From Tetramitus jugosus (taxonomy: Eukaryota > Heterolobosea > Eutetramitea > Acrasida > Vahlkampfiidae), in contig OW569345.1 in assembly GCA_937625935.1 (NCBI GenBank), positions 372,001 through 436,000 on the forward strand: 64,000 nucleotides of DNA, given 5' to 3'. Position numbers and translations under genes: made by a program. Under the pieces are notes generated by a model. That model did no database searches. It saw only the letters and a program-made list of their open reading frames with translations, and was not told the DNA's origin. This document shows positions 1 through 11,276 of the stretch, one piece after another; position 1 is the stretch's first letter, and each line of letters opens with the position of its first letter.

Positions 1-10
1 CCTAACAATC

Positions 11-16
11 TTTATT
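11..16 (-). terminator. AATAAA hexamer containing the mS41 stop codon
   Basis: The complement reads AATAAA and its internal TAA is the stop codon of mS41. A polyadenylation role is inferred from the hexamer; cleavage position is unknown. Confidence 0.4.
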
Positions 17-573
17 TTTCGTATCCTGGGGTGTCTCCCTGTCTATATCTCTCTACCCATGTTAATATCCATCTTCTTTGTTTGGTTGGTATTTCCTTCA
101 ATTTCAGAGTTCTGGATTTGAATGTGAACAATTCTTCCCATGAGGTAAATTTGTCTTTATGTTCAGAACATCCCTTACCAATCTTTTCCAAGAATGTGTC
201 GACCGTGAGTCCTCCTGTAAGTTGCATCAATCGTGATCAAAAAATGTTGTTAGCTTCATGTAAACGAAATTGCAAAAAAAATCAAATGACGATGATTCGC
301 TTAGTGGGGAGATGAAAAAAAAGATGCTCCACACAAAAAATACGCACTTCTTCTTCTTGGAACCATTCCTGGCAATGGGGCAGGTTTGTATAGCTTTGCA
401 AGTTTTTCGCGCTTTGCCTTCTCTTCTTCGTCCTCCTCTTCTTCTTCTCTGTGAATTTGAGTTTGAGAGAATGTTCGTCGTTGTGCAACAATCAATTGTG
501 ATGGCGCAGTCATGAGCGATTGGTTTGTCCGGCCTGCGAGGGCCAATCTGCAAAGGGATGTGCTTCTCAACAT
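12..573 (-). CDS. Mitochondrial small-subunit ribosomal protein mS41 (IGR-motif protein), two exons
   Basis: A 142-residue protein from two exons: 573-348 and 214-12. The intron (347-215) has a GTGCGT donor and a TTACAG acceptor, and splicing joins an Arg codon in frame. The N-terminus (MLRSTSLCRLALAGR) is basic and hydroxylated like a mitochondrial presequence, followed by a Glu/Lys-rich stretch. Exon 2 carries the family signature: a short helix with FLEKIGKGC, then EHKDKF, then IPTKQRRWILTWVERYRQG. This is the IGR domain of yeast Fyv4/mS41, a mitoribosome small-subunit component of about 130 residues, so the length fits. The ATG at 573 was chosen because the upstream frame is low-complexity and the presequence starts here. 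It is transcribed divergently from the CDKL kinase gene. Family call is from motif recognition; function in mitoribosome assembly is inferred from the family. Confidence 0.82.
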
Positions 574-892
574 TTTTCTGCGTTTTCTTTTTTTTCTGCG
601 TGATTGTAAAAATGTGAAAATAGTGATAATATTCCGCTCAAGATGGCAAAACAAAAGACCTCTGACATTAAAGAAGATGTCACTCCCTGAACCACAGAGA
701 ATCCTCCTGGAGACCTTGGGTTCAAAGTGTTCTTCAATGTTATGAATCATAGCTGGTTGCACGTATGTCTCAATCTCCGATACAAACGGAGGAATTCTCC
801 AAACCGAGTTTACAGTTTACGGGAGGCCATTTCTGTCGGTTTTGACAATTTCGCAAAGATCTCGTTTGAAAACGAATAAGGAGATTAGAGAC
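574..892. promoter_or_regulatory. Divergent intergenic region mS41 / CDKL kinase
   Basis: This 319 bp gap separates two genes read outward, so it should hold both promoters. It contains T-rich tracts next to the mS41 start. I see no named regulatory motif, RNA gene or convincing ORF with homology. Confidence 0.35.
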
Positions 893-2591
<1,699 letters not shown>

Positions 2592-2658
2592 CTTATTCAA
2601 ACGAGCTTTTACAGTTTCTTCAAATTACAGCAAAGTTCAAGTAAGAAATGTTATTTAT

Positions 2659-3768
2659 TTACTTTCTGAATTGTCTCAAGATGTTGTGTCTGATCTTCAT
2701 GTCGTCGGCCCTTGTGGATTCGACAGAAGTACCGGCCAAAATCTTTGCCAATCTTGCAAATTCGGTCTCAACGAATTGTTCACCCTTTTCAGCAAACTTC
2801 TTCATGTACTTCAAGTATTGTTCAGCGTGCTTCTTTGACACAGTAGCAACAGAGGAGATTGCCTTCTCAGCTTCAGCTAAAATGGCGTCTCTCTCTTCCT
2901 TGGCAGCAACAATAAACTTCTTGGCACTGGCAGTCATGGTTCCAACCAAACCTGCCTCATCAGTCAAAGAGCCAGATGAAGTTCTGAACAAATTAGCCTT
3001 TCCATTGATAAAGTTGACAATGCCTTCAGCGTCTCTTGCACCATTGTAGTCTTCAGCATTCTTGGCAGAGCCTCTTGGGAAGAACTTGATGGTTGGGAAT
3101 CCCTTGATATCATATCTGCTTGGAATATCCTTGTGCTTGTCGGCATCCATCTTTGCAATGACAACATTCTTGTCAGCCTTGAATGCAGCAGCAGCCTTCT
3201 CATACTCTGGTGTCAACTTCTTGCAGTGACCACACCATGGAGCATAGAATTCAACCAAGACATCCTTGTCAGAGTCCATTACAATCTTGTCAAAGTTGGA
3301 TGGTGTCAAATCAGTCACAAATGTGGCAGCCTTTGGAATTCTAATGTTAGTGCCTGCCTTGTCATTCAAAAAGTTGGCAATATCTTCAGCAGATCTACCA
3401 GAGTTGTAATCTTCAGGGGTAGTGGCTTCAAATGGGAAAAACTTGATGGTTGGGTATCCCTTGACATCAAACTTGCTACAAACGTTTCTGTGATCATCAC
3501 AGTTGACCTTTGCGACTTGAACAGACTCAGTTCTTGCCTTAGTGAGGGCATCACCTAGGATCGCCATCTCTGGAGCAAGGTTCTTACAGTGACCACACCA
3601 TGGTGCATAGAATTCGACCAATGTTGGCTTCTTGCCATTCAAGTATTGTTCAAAATTGTCATTTGTGAGGTCAATGATACCAGGAACAGCATCCTCTGGT
3701 GCGTGAGCAATGGTATACACTGCAATGCACAATAAAACTACAATAAAGAGAACGATTTGTTGTCTCAT
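2659..3768 (-). CDS. Protein disulfide isomerase with two thioredoxin domains and an ERp29-like C-terminal domain
   Basis: Single exon, 369 residues. Residues 1-23 form a hydrophobic signal peptide ending around AHA. Two thioredoxin domains follow, each with an active WCGHC (Cys58/Cys61 and Cys179/Cys182) and a cis-proline segment (GYPTIKFFP, GFPTIKFFP). Residues from about 265 onward form an all-helical ERp29-C/P5-like domain rich in Ala, Lys and Glu. This is the PDI-D architecture of plants and Dictyostelium (a-a'-D). It should oxidise or isomerise disulfides of secretory proteins in the ER lumen. The C-terminus is LRQFRK, with no KDEL/HDEL-type signal, so retention must work differently or the protein leaves the ER. 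Convergent with the CDKL gene; the stop overlaps an AATAAA hexamer (2655-2660 on the complement). Confidence 0.92.
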   Translation of the reverse strand: MRQQIVLFIVVLLCIAVYTIAHAPEDAVPGIIDLTNDNFEQYLNGKKPTLVEFYAPWCGHCKNLAPEMAILGDALTKARTESVQVAKVNCDDHRNVCSKFDVKGYPTIKFFPFEATTPEDYNSGRSAEDIANFLNDKAGTNIRIPKAATFVTDLTPSNFDKIVMDSDKDVLVEFYAPWCGHCKKLTPEYEKAAAAFKADKNVVIAKMDADKHKDIPSRYDIKGFPTIKFFPRGSAKNAEDYNGARDAEGIVNFINGKANLFRTSSGSLTDEAGLVGTMTASAKKFIVAAKEERDAILAEAEKAISSVATVSKKHAEQYLKYMKKFAEKGEQFVETEFARLAKILAGTSVESTRADDMKIRHNILRQFRK

Positions 3769-4030
3769 GATGATGGGTGATGCTTTTTTGTTGTTTGATT
3801 TTGTTGTGTTTTTTCTCGTGTGTAAAAGCTTTTTTGCTTGTTTACGACCTGTGCTGGCGGAGGACCACGTGGCCGCGAAAATCGGTCGGATAATTTGATG
3901 CAGATACGGACAATTAAGTTGCTTGAGGTTTCACCAACCTGGTAAGCTGTAGTGCTCGTGGAATTTGCTCTGGCTTCACTCTAGTGTGCCATCACTGTTC
4001 TTCGTTGTTGTCTTGTTCAACTGCCTTTTA

Positions 4031-5125
4031 ATGGACCAAGATTACATTTTTCTTGCTAATCGAAAAAATGAAACAAAACCAGAGATGAACATGCAAAAGT
4101 ATCAACAGCGATCACCATTGTTCCAACCCAGAGGGATCATTCCATCACTTTTGATGCAAAATGTTCTCCAAATAACTCGATCCCTCATGCATAGTAGCAG
4201 CGATCATCCTCACTCTGGCGAACCCGCGCTTGCAAGTGGCCAAAATAATCTTGGCGCCAACCGCAATCTACGAACAAAGCAGCTGTTGAATGAGCGCGAA
4301 ACAACACTCTTTCTGGATAGGTTGACTGCTTCCAATCAAGACAATGCTGTTTCCACACAAAATTTCATTTCTGCGGGTCATGATGTGACTAATGGACAAT
4401 CGTCCAACAACAAGGGCACACTGGGTCCACGGACCCAAAAAGAATTTGAAGACATGAAGCGAGAGCTAACCATTCTGCTTGATTTGAGTGTGCAGAGCAA
4501 GATGAAGATTGAAAAGGCATTTCCTGAGAAATTAGCAAAGTTTGGTTCTACAAAGGAAGATTGGGACAAATTTGGTCTCAATTGGCACCCAGGTTGGCGG
4601 GAACCACCCAGATATGTTCCAGAAGTGGACTGTGATCCATATAGAGGTGCATGTATGATTCAAGCATGTCCGTGTGATTCTTTTGAAACATGGCCACTTG
4701 ATGAGATTAGTGATTCAGGAGCAGTCAATGACCCAGATCTCATCAGAACCTATGTATACAATCCTCGGCTGTCGAACCCAGAGGCAGAGTTGTGCTATCT
4801 GTGCCATCATCTCAAGAGTGATCACACCTTGTGGACACCGAGTATGGAAGGATCTCGATCCAGGTTGGTAGAGTTCAATCGAGGAAACACAGAGAGATAC
4901 AGCCTCCAGTTGCAAGAGTCGATACCTCCCAAACATCCAATACATATTCCACAATACATGCTCCAGAGATACTATGATGATCATCCTGATGCACCTGGAG
5001 CGAGTGCAAATTCGTCCAAGCTTCGACTGGCAGATATCGAAGAGGACAATCGACCTTCTGGTATGTCATCGATCATGGGTGATGAATCAGATGATTTATT
5101 TGGAGATGATGATCTGTTGTCGTAA
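4031..5125 (+). CDS. Uncharacterised protein with a central Cys/His cluster
   Basis: Single exon, 364 residues from the first in-frame ATG at 4031; the open frame begins at 3965 but without an ATG. I do not recognise the family with certainty. The N-terminal third is polar and low in structure. A central block (about residues 195-275) has Cys-x6-Cys, then ACxxxxCPCDSF, then about 40 residues later a CYLCHHLKSDH motif. The spacing C-P-C ... C-x-x-C-H-x4-D-H suggests a zinc site and recalls the Cys/His tail of FAM221-like proteins; this is a weak comparison. The C-terminus is acidic (ESDDLFGDDDLLS). Convergent with the M1 peptidase gene, with only 8 nt between the two stop codons. Confidence 0.7.
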   Translation: MDQDYIFLANRKNETKPEMNMQKYQQRSPLFQPRGIIPSLLMQNVLQITRSLMHSSSDHPHSGEPALASGQNNLGANRNLRTKQLLNERETTLFLDRLTASNQDNAVSTQNFISAGHDVTNGQSSNNKGTLGPRTQKEFEDMKRELTILLDLSVQSKMKIEKAFPEKLAKFGSTKEDWDKFGLNWHPGWREPPRYVPEVDCDPYRGACMIQACPCDSFETWPLDEISDSGAVNDPDLIRTYVYNPRLSNPEAELCYLCHHLKSDHTLWTPSMEGSRSRLVEFNRGNTERYSLQLQESIPPKHPIHIPQYMLQRYYDDHPDAPGASANSSKLRLADIEEDNRPSGMSSIMGDESDDLFGDDDLLS

Positions 5126-5132
5126 AATACAC

Positions 5133-5138
5133 TTTATT
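5133..5138 (-). terminator. AATAAA hexamer containing the M1 peptidase stop codon
   Basis: The TAA stop of the M1 gene is positions 3-5 of this AATAAA on the complement. It lies only 8 nt beyond the stop codon of the opposing gene. Confidence 0.4.
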
Positions 5139-7881
5139 TGAGCTCGGCAACTTGTTGTTGAAGTTTTCTCACGGAGTCCTGCAATTTTAATATTTCCTTT
5201 TGCATGTTATCATTGGATCCAATTTTCTTTTGTTTCAACGAGTTAATTTGATGCTGGACCCAAGGTCTGTACTGATGAGCAAATAGATTCATGCATGTTT
5301 CTATGTCTCCAATCACACTTAAGTCACCAATGACGACCAGGCCTCGAATGGCACCGTATCTGACATTGTCATCCTCATCTCTCAAATAATCTACAAGTAG
5401 TTGGGTGGCTTGGGTCTTCTCATGACTCGGGAGAGTACTGGCAATGCTTCCAATTGATTTCAATATAGTTCCCAAGCATTCCTGTCTTCTTTCTGCTGTA
5501 ACACGATTCAATAAGTGATGATAGACAGGCATGGAATGTGACAAGTACTTCAACGCTCCATACCCCAACAGCTTTACTACAGGGTAGGCTTCTTGCTTGT
5601 CATTATCAATATGCTTCAGAATGAGATTGGTAGCTTGTTGTTCTTCTTCGCCTGTTAACCATTGAGATGCTAGCACATTCAGAGCATTACCATGAGTGAT
5701 ATATGGTAAAAGTTCAGTATCTGCTAGTTGCAGATATTTCAACACAGCTTGCTTGATATTTTCATCTCTGAAACCAATCATGGCCTTCGTCACTTGCATA
5801 TGGGCCATTGGTTCACTTTCGTTCTCCAACATCCAACAGAGTGCTCTGCTTGAGTGAGCGGACTTTATGTCTGCTAGTGAATGAGCAATTCGCGCTCTCA
5901 CTCCATAGAATGATTCCTTCTTTAAAGCATCAATCAAGTCATCCATCAGTAATCTAGAAGTGGATGCGTGATGCTTAATGAATTGATGGGCTGCAAATAT
6001 TCTATTAAAGATATCAGGTGCGTTGCGGAGAGTATTGAGTAGAATAGTTTGGCCTGGATTGAAGTCATCTCGAATCTTGAACAACACTTCTGTGTTCGGA
6101 TCAAACAAGATCACTGTTGGCTCGGCATCCACATTGAAAGTAATAGAAGCAAAGCCACCATTCTCAAATGTTAGTACACCATTGAGTTCTTCCTTCTCTG
6201 TCACTACTCGAACCTTGAGTTCGAAATCAAAGTATCCGATATTTCTCTTTTGATTCATCTGAGTCTGTTTAGCCAACAGTTTAACTGTCTTTTTCTTCAT
6301 ATCATAAGTATACTTCATATCTAAAATAGGATAGCCACATCCAAAGATCCATTGCTCAAAGAATTTGGTCAAATTTCTGCTGGAAGTACGCTCCAATACT
6401 CTCTGGAAATCAATAGTCTCAACAATATTGGAAGAAAATTGTTCAACGTAGTTCTTAATCGCACTCCAGAACACGTCCTCTCCCAACATGCTCATGAGCA
6501 TGTGCAAGCGCCAACTTCCACCAGGATACAAGTGTCTATCAAATAAGTCCCAGCTCGAATCATACTTGTTGGTGACAATTGGTCTCACATACTCATAATC
6601 GGCTTCATGACTATAAGACACCTTTTGAAGGTAGAATGAATACATGCGTTCATCATGACCATACTCATGACCAGCCCAGGTAGCTTCAAAGAACTTTGCA
6701 AATGACTCCTTGAGCCATGCGTGCTCAAAGTGTCGAATCACTAGTGCATCGCCAAAGTAGGAGTGAGAGCACTCATGCAAAACAACAATATCTGTTTCAA
6801 CTTTCCACTCCTTTGCATAGGTTTGGTCCTGTAGGAACATGTTGTCCCACGATACAAGGGAAATGTTTTCCATGGCGGATGACACTCTGGGTGCAATGAC
6901 CTGGTAGTACTTTTGGAAGTTTGGGAATGGTACTTGAATCTTATTCTCGAGGAACTTGATAATTGATCTAGTCTTGTTGAAAGTGAATCGCAGGTCTTGT
7001 TCATTGGTTCCCTTGGGTGCAATATAGGCAATTGGGAGTTTCTGACCACTCATTGTCACCACATCTTCATCCTTTGCAATCATCAACTCTCCCACAGCAA
7101 AGCAAATGAGATAGGATGGACAAGGATAACTATTGTACCAATGAATCAACTTGAGCTGGTCATTGGCCTCAGACAGAACGCTTTCCTGCTTCAATTCACC
7201 ATTGGCATACGCACTCCACTCGACTGGCACAGTGAAATAAAAGTCGATCGTAGTTCTAATGATTGGATAATCTACACAGGCCAACCAAAAGCGAGCTCTC
7301 TCTGTTTCATGATCTGTCACAGCATATCTTCCCAGGGAGTCACCAGGTTCATTGACTTTTTGATCACCAAGGAATGATTTCCTATAATGAAAGGCGATCG
7401 AGCTCAATGGAGAATCCACAGTGTACATCAACTCAATCAGCCTCTCCTCTCCACGCTTCCAACCACCTTCAAACTGTACACGAATCAATTCTCCATCGTA
7501 CGTCCACTGCAAACCAGAGGACCCTAAAGAAGAGGATTGTGTGACATCCTTGACACTCAAGTGATGGAACTGATGACCATTGAACTCAATCTTTGGATCT
7601 TGATGATCATGGTTGCATCTGACGTGATGAACGACTCTGACTTGAAAGCGGTGATTGTCCAGTGAATCATCATCGAATTTCAGATGAATGTCCATGTGAG
7701 TTGGCTCTAATTGCAAGTCTGGAGCATAGGAAGAAGGAGTCAAATGCTCTCGAAGAGTAAAGGAACGACGTCCGTCATCATCACGATGATGATGATCGTT
7801 ATCACCAAGATCTTGTTGCTTGAGAATGTCTCTCAAGGAATGTTGAGTATTTCTCGTGGTGGAACAACAAGTGTGAGGCAT
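5134..7881 (-). CDS. M1 family zinc aminopeptidase with C-terminal HEAT-like repeats
   Basis: Single exon, 915 residues from the ATG at 7881 (the frame extends to a TTG at 7893). The exopeptidase motif appears as SAMEN and the zinc motif as HECSH (residues 369-373) followed 18 residues later by Glu392, the M1 HExxH-x18-E pattern. The WDNMF and FFEQWIFGCGYP segments are also typical of M1 enzymes. The N-terminal 300 residues are a beta-rich saddle domain. Residues from about 600 to 890 are helical HEAT/ARM-like repeats, and the last 25 residues form a short coiled coil. It probably removes N-terminal residues from peptides. With no signal peptide it is likely cytosolic. TAF2 shares the fold but normally lacks zinc ligands; here they are intact, so a peptidase is favoured. 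Confidence 0.87.
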   Translation of the reverse strand: MPHTCCSTTRNTQHSLRDILKQQDLGDNDHHHRDDDGRRSFTLREHLTPSSYAPDLQLEPTHMDIHLKFDDDSLDNHRFQVRVVHHVRCNHDHQDPKIEFNGHQFHHLSVKDVTQSSSLGSSGLQWTYDGELIRVQFEGGWKRGEERLIELMYTVDSPLSSIAFHYRKSFLGDQKVNEPGDSLGRYAVTDHETERARFWLACVDYPIIRTTIDFYFTVPVEWSAYANGELKQESVLSEANDQLKLIHWYNSYPCPSYLICFAVGELMIAKDEDVVTMSGQKLPIAYIAPKGTNEQDLRFTFNKTRSIIKFLENKIQVPFPNFQKYYQVIAPRVSSAMENISLVSWDNMFLQDQTYAKEWKVETDIVVLHECSHSYFGDALVIRHFEHAWLKESFAKFFEATWAGHEYGHDERMYSFYLQKVSYSHEADYEYVRPIVTNKYDSSWDLFDRHLYPGGSWRLHMLMSMLGEDVFWSAIKNYVEQFSSNIVETIDFQRVLERTSSRNLTKFFEQWIFGCGYPILDMKYTYDMKKKTVKLLAKQTQMNQKRNIGYFDFELKVRVVTEKEELNGVLTFENGGFASITFNVDAEPTVILFDPNTEVLFKIRDDFNPGQTILLNTLRNAPDIFNRIFAAHQFIKHHASTSRLLMDDLIDALKKESFYGVRARIAHSLADIKSAHSSRALCWMLENESEPMAHMQVTKAMIGFRDENIKQAVLKYLQLADTELLPYITHGNALNVLASQWLTGEEEQQATNLILKHIDNDKQEAYPVVKLLGYGALKYLSHSMPVYHHLLNRVTAERRQECLGTILKSIGSIASTLPSHEKTQATQLLVDYLRDEDDNVRYGAIRGLVVIGDLSVIGDIETCMNLFAHQYRPWVQHQINSLKQKKIGSNDNMQKEILKLQDSVRKLQQQVAELK

Positions 7882-8173
7882 TGTAATCGACAAAAATGGA
7901 TGATTGTGCTTGATCTTTTGTGTTTTTTTGTCAGGTGAAAAAGATCTGAATTTTTCGCTGCTTCAGATCACACACCATGTTCACAACCATGTTCAAAATT
8001 GCTGTGGTGGTAGCTGAGATTCAACTACAATTGAATCATAAGACAGTCATCCATCACAGGTGAAACCACTTTCGTCACACCTGCTGTTACCTCATTTTGT
8101 GCACAATTTCATTGAACTCTACATAAACTCCGACTTTCACACACAAAAACTCAGAAAGAAAAGAGGAGAGAGC
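7882..8173. promoter_or_regulatory. Divergent intergenic region M1 peptidase / Lys-Ser-rich protein
   Basis: A 292 bp region between two outward-read genes, expected to hold both promoters. No recognisable element beyond A/T-rich stretches. Confidence 0.3.
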
Positions 8174-8941
8174 ATGAAGAGAACGCGATGGGTCATTTAT
8201 AAGCCAGATGAGAAGGAGACTGACTATCTCGTCAAGGAAGAAAAAGAATTCAAAAGTCATCACACCAACAACCCTACTAGTAATGGCATAATTGCAACAG
8301 CAGAAGACGATGAAGGATTCACATTGCGCTACATATCACGAGAATTCTTCTTCAATGAACAACAGGAGCAACAGGAACAACTTGCACAAAGGGAGAGCAG
8401 TGATGGAAGAGTGAGACATTATGTGAAACCGAGTGTGTTTGAACGATTGTCCAATCAACAGATTGAATCCAAAATTGATCGATTTTTCAAGGATCAATCT
8501 CATGTTGATGCATTTGCGTCGAGCAATAGTAGTAGTAGTAGTAGTAGTAAAAAGGCAGATAACAATAGCAACAACAAAAACAACAACAAAAACAATAATA
8601 ATGTTTGGACGAGTTTCAAGCAACAACCCATTCGATTGACACGAAGGAGCAAGGGTGTTGTTGTCAAACTGTATCCCACAGTGGAAGAAATGGCCGCAGC
8701 AAAGAAATTGGAGGATGCAAACAAGAGTGATCAACAATCAGCAAGCGACACGCTTAGCTTCAAGAGGATCAATGCATCGTTCAGTTCTTCTCTGCGGAAT
8801 CATCGAAGGAAAGTGGCCGATCAGATTGGAAACAAGAGAAAGCGCAATGATAGTGACGATAGTGATTCGGAGGATGATGCTCGATTTGCTTCTTGTGTCG
8901 TGAGTTTTGATGATCTGACCAAAGGAGCCAACAGCAAATAA
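8174..8941 (+). CDS. Uncharacterised polar protein with Ser/Asn runs and a basic-acidic C-terminus
   Basis: Single exon, 255 residues from the ATG at 8174, which follows an AG-rich leader and opens with MKRTRWVIYKPDEKET. An in-frame upstream ATG at 8060 would add 38 residues with no apparent domain. The centre has a Ser run encoded by AGT repeats and an Asn/Lys run (8522-8606). The C-terminal part contains GNKRKRNDSDDSDSEDD, a pattern of a nuclear localisation signal beside a casein-kinase-2-type acidic serine cluster. This suggests a nuclear or nucleolar protein, but I recognise no family. The stop TAA is nested in an AATAAA. Convergent with casein kinase 1. Confidence 0.72.
   Translation: MKRTRWVIYKPDEKETDYLVKEEKEFKSHHTNNPTSNGIIATAEDDEGFTLRYISREFFFNEQQEQQEQLAQRESSDGRVRHYVKPSVFERLSNQQIESKIDRFFKDQSHVDAFASSNSSSSSSSKKADNNSNNKNNNKNNNNVWTSFKQQPIRLTRRSKGVVVKLYPTVEEMAAAKKLEDANKSDQQSASDTLSFKRINASFSSSLRNHRRKVADQIGNKRKRNDSDDSDSEDDARFASCVVSFDDLTKGANSK
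8522..8606 (+). repeat. AGT and AAC triplet repeats coding Ser and Asn runs
   Basis: Tandem AGT units followed by AAC/AAA-rich triplets inside the coding sequence; in frame they give Ser and Asn/Lys homopolymers. Confidence 0.8.
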
Positions 8942-8942
8942 A
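8937..8942 (+). terminator. AATAAA hexamer containing a stop codon
   Basis: The TAA at 8939-8941 ends the preceding gene and lies inside AATAAA. Confidence 0.4.
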
Positions 8943-9036
8943 TTCAATTTTCAAGGCGTGCAATGGAATGCACTCATTTTATTGGGCTGCAACAATATAC
9001 ACCCATTCGTCCTCTATTCTTTGACTCCTACTGGCA

Positions 9037-10898
9037 CTATGACAGCAATTTTCTTGTCCTCTTCGTTACCGAGGTAGTGCCGCCCAAGACGGATGTCTTT
9101 CTTGGTGTAGTGCCATTTTGTGTCACAGGATTCGTCCTAGAGGATGGACCTTGATTCGTGGCAGGAGCATATTGACTGGATAAGTAAGAGCTGGACGGAG
9201 AAGAAGTGTGGAGTCCATTGTTGATGTCGGCCGGTCTTCCATTCGAAGGTACGTAGGACCTGTGTACACCACTTGAGCTTGTGACGCCATACTTTGCTGA
9301 GCTATCACCCACTCTTGCTGTTGGAGTATAGGTGGCCATTCCAGATCGTGAGCCGCTCATGGTAGTTGTAGGTGTTGAGGATGTGTTCGTAATCCGTTGA
9401 CTCGACAGCTGTCTTCTCATTCCTGATGATATCGTATCACCCATCATGGTCGTATTCGATCGAGGATCACTCGATTCATAGGCTCCACTGGATACATAAT
9501 TCTTTCTTCTTGGATCATGTTGTGAATCCAGTGCTTGAACACCACTCGAAGAAGAATAATTAGTCATACCGACTGCTGGAGAGTAAGATGAAGAGCCATA
9601 GACGGCTCCTGAGCTCATTTGTTGTTGGTGTTGTTGACGCTGTCTCATATCATCCTCTTCATTCTGTGAACTCATTGTTGTTGGTCTCTCGGCATTCACA
9701 CCTTCGTTAATCTTTTTAACCGTCCAGTCAAACACGAAATCATTCTGGTATCCTTCCTTGAAGAACAAGTCCCTAAACAACTTTCTCAGATATGCATAGT
9801 CTGGTTTGTCTTCGAATCGAAGGGCACGAACATAGCTCAAATAAGTGGCGAACTCTGTGGGGAATCCCTTGCATAACACTTCCAATGGCGTAGAGAATTT
9901 CTTCTCACTAATTCTTTCGTATTTCTGAACCTTTGTTGTCGCTTTGAGTCCTTGCCATGGCAATGAGCCCCGACAAAAGTACATTAACACATAGCCTAGT
10001 GATTCCAAATCATCTCGACGCGATTGTTCTATTCATACATGTATCATCAACACAATTTGAGTAATCAATCAACAATGAATCGATGAGAGTCAAATGAAAA
10101 AACCTACCTATTCCCACATGGGTATTAATACTGGCATATCTCGCAGTTCCAGTCAAGTTCTTATTGTCCTTATACTGAATATGTACATGGGTCTTGTGAT
10201 CTCTATACTTTTTAGCGAGACCGAAATCAATGAGATACACGTGATGGCCCTTCTTTCCTGTTCCCATTAGGAAATTGTCTGGTTTAATATCTCTGTGAAT
10301 AAAATTCTTGGTGTGTATGTATTCAATGCGAGAAATCTAATGAGATGCATCATTGCACAATATTCAATAAATCATATCAAAGACAATTCGTGTTAAATGT
10401 TGGTATTTGTGCACAAGTAGAGCCATTTGTTGGTTGATGATTTGATTGGTCATACCATTTGATCAGCGAGCATAAGCACTGTTTTTAAACTGAATTTTCT
10501 GCCACAAAAGTTGAACAAATCTTCCAAACTAGGCCCCAACAAGTCCATTACCATCACATTGTAATCACCTTCCACACCATACCATCTGACACTGGGGATA
10601 CCAACGACTGAACCACCAGTCGCTCCAAGATTCAAAAGCTTGTATAAACGTGATTCATAGAGTAATTGAGGATGACGCGATTTCACAGGTTCAAGTTTGA
10701 TGGCCACTTTGTCTCCAGTCTGTATATTCGTGCCTGAAAAAGGAGGATATTGCATGATGAGAAAAAATGGTCCAAGCTTACGCACACAATGGAAAGCAGA
10801 AAAAATATGCAAATGTTCTTACCTTGATAAATTTCGCCAAATGAACCGCTTCCAATTTTTCTGCCCAATCTGTACTTGTTTCCCACACGAAGTTCCAT
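9037..10898 (-). CDS. Casein kinase 1 family serine/threonine kinase, four exons
   Basis: Exons 10898-10823, 10733-10456, 10336-10108 and 10028-9037 join in frame to 524 residues; introns are 89, 119 and 79 nt with GT-AG ends. The kinase domain is a textbook CK1: [12 protein letters not shown] loop, [40 protein letters not shown] and the family-specific [22 protein letters not shown] replacing the APE region. The C-terminal 200 residues are Ser/Thr/Gln-rich and disordered, as in CK1 delta/epsilon-type tails that autoinhibit by autophosphorylation. It would act in cytosol or nucleus on acidic or primed substrates. The stop-proximal half is all in the last exon. Confidence 0.92.
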
Positions 10899-11276
10899 GA
10901 TTTATGTGGAGAGATATTGTTAATTAATTGCGTTGTTGTTGGTGTTTGTGTCTGCTCTAGTTTTTTTTATGACGTCCTAAAGCACGAAAAATTGCGTTTT
11001 TCCCTTGTCGGTGATATGTTCTTTTTTGAGCTCAACTGGGGGCTATGAGGGATACCGACTCTTGATTGTTTGTTGTTGTGTCTCTTGGATTGATTCGTTA
11101 CCAGAGCTCTTACTCTTGAATAGCTGAAGACTCAAACGTTCTCAATTTCTGTTGTTGTTGATCCTCCTGCGAAAATCATGACGCCAGTTACAAAAAGAGC
11201 GGTTTGGGAATCTACGACATCCAAAAAGAAAAAGTCCAAATGCCCATTTCTTGGTAATTCTCCTTCATCATGAGGC
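10899..11276. other. Intergenic region upstream of casein kinase 1
   Basis: A 378 bp gap between two minus-strand genes; it should hold the CK1 promoter and the PRP17 3' region. A 31-codon plus-strand ORF (11178-11273) opens with a basic, Lys-rich peptide but has no recognisable family. I see no RNA gene. Confidence 0.35.

Noticed and set aside
5134-7881. Identification of the M1 protein as TAF2
   Set aside because: TAF2 usually lacks zinc ligands; HExxH-x18-E is intact here, so an active aminopeptidase fits better.
11178-11273. 31-codon plus-strand ORF with a Lys-rich start
   Set aside because: Too short, no homology or splice extension, and lies in the expected promoter of casein kinase 1.
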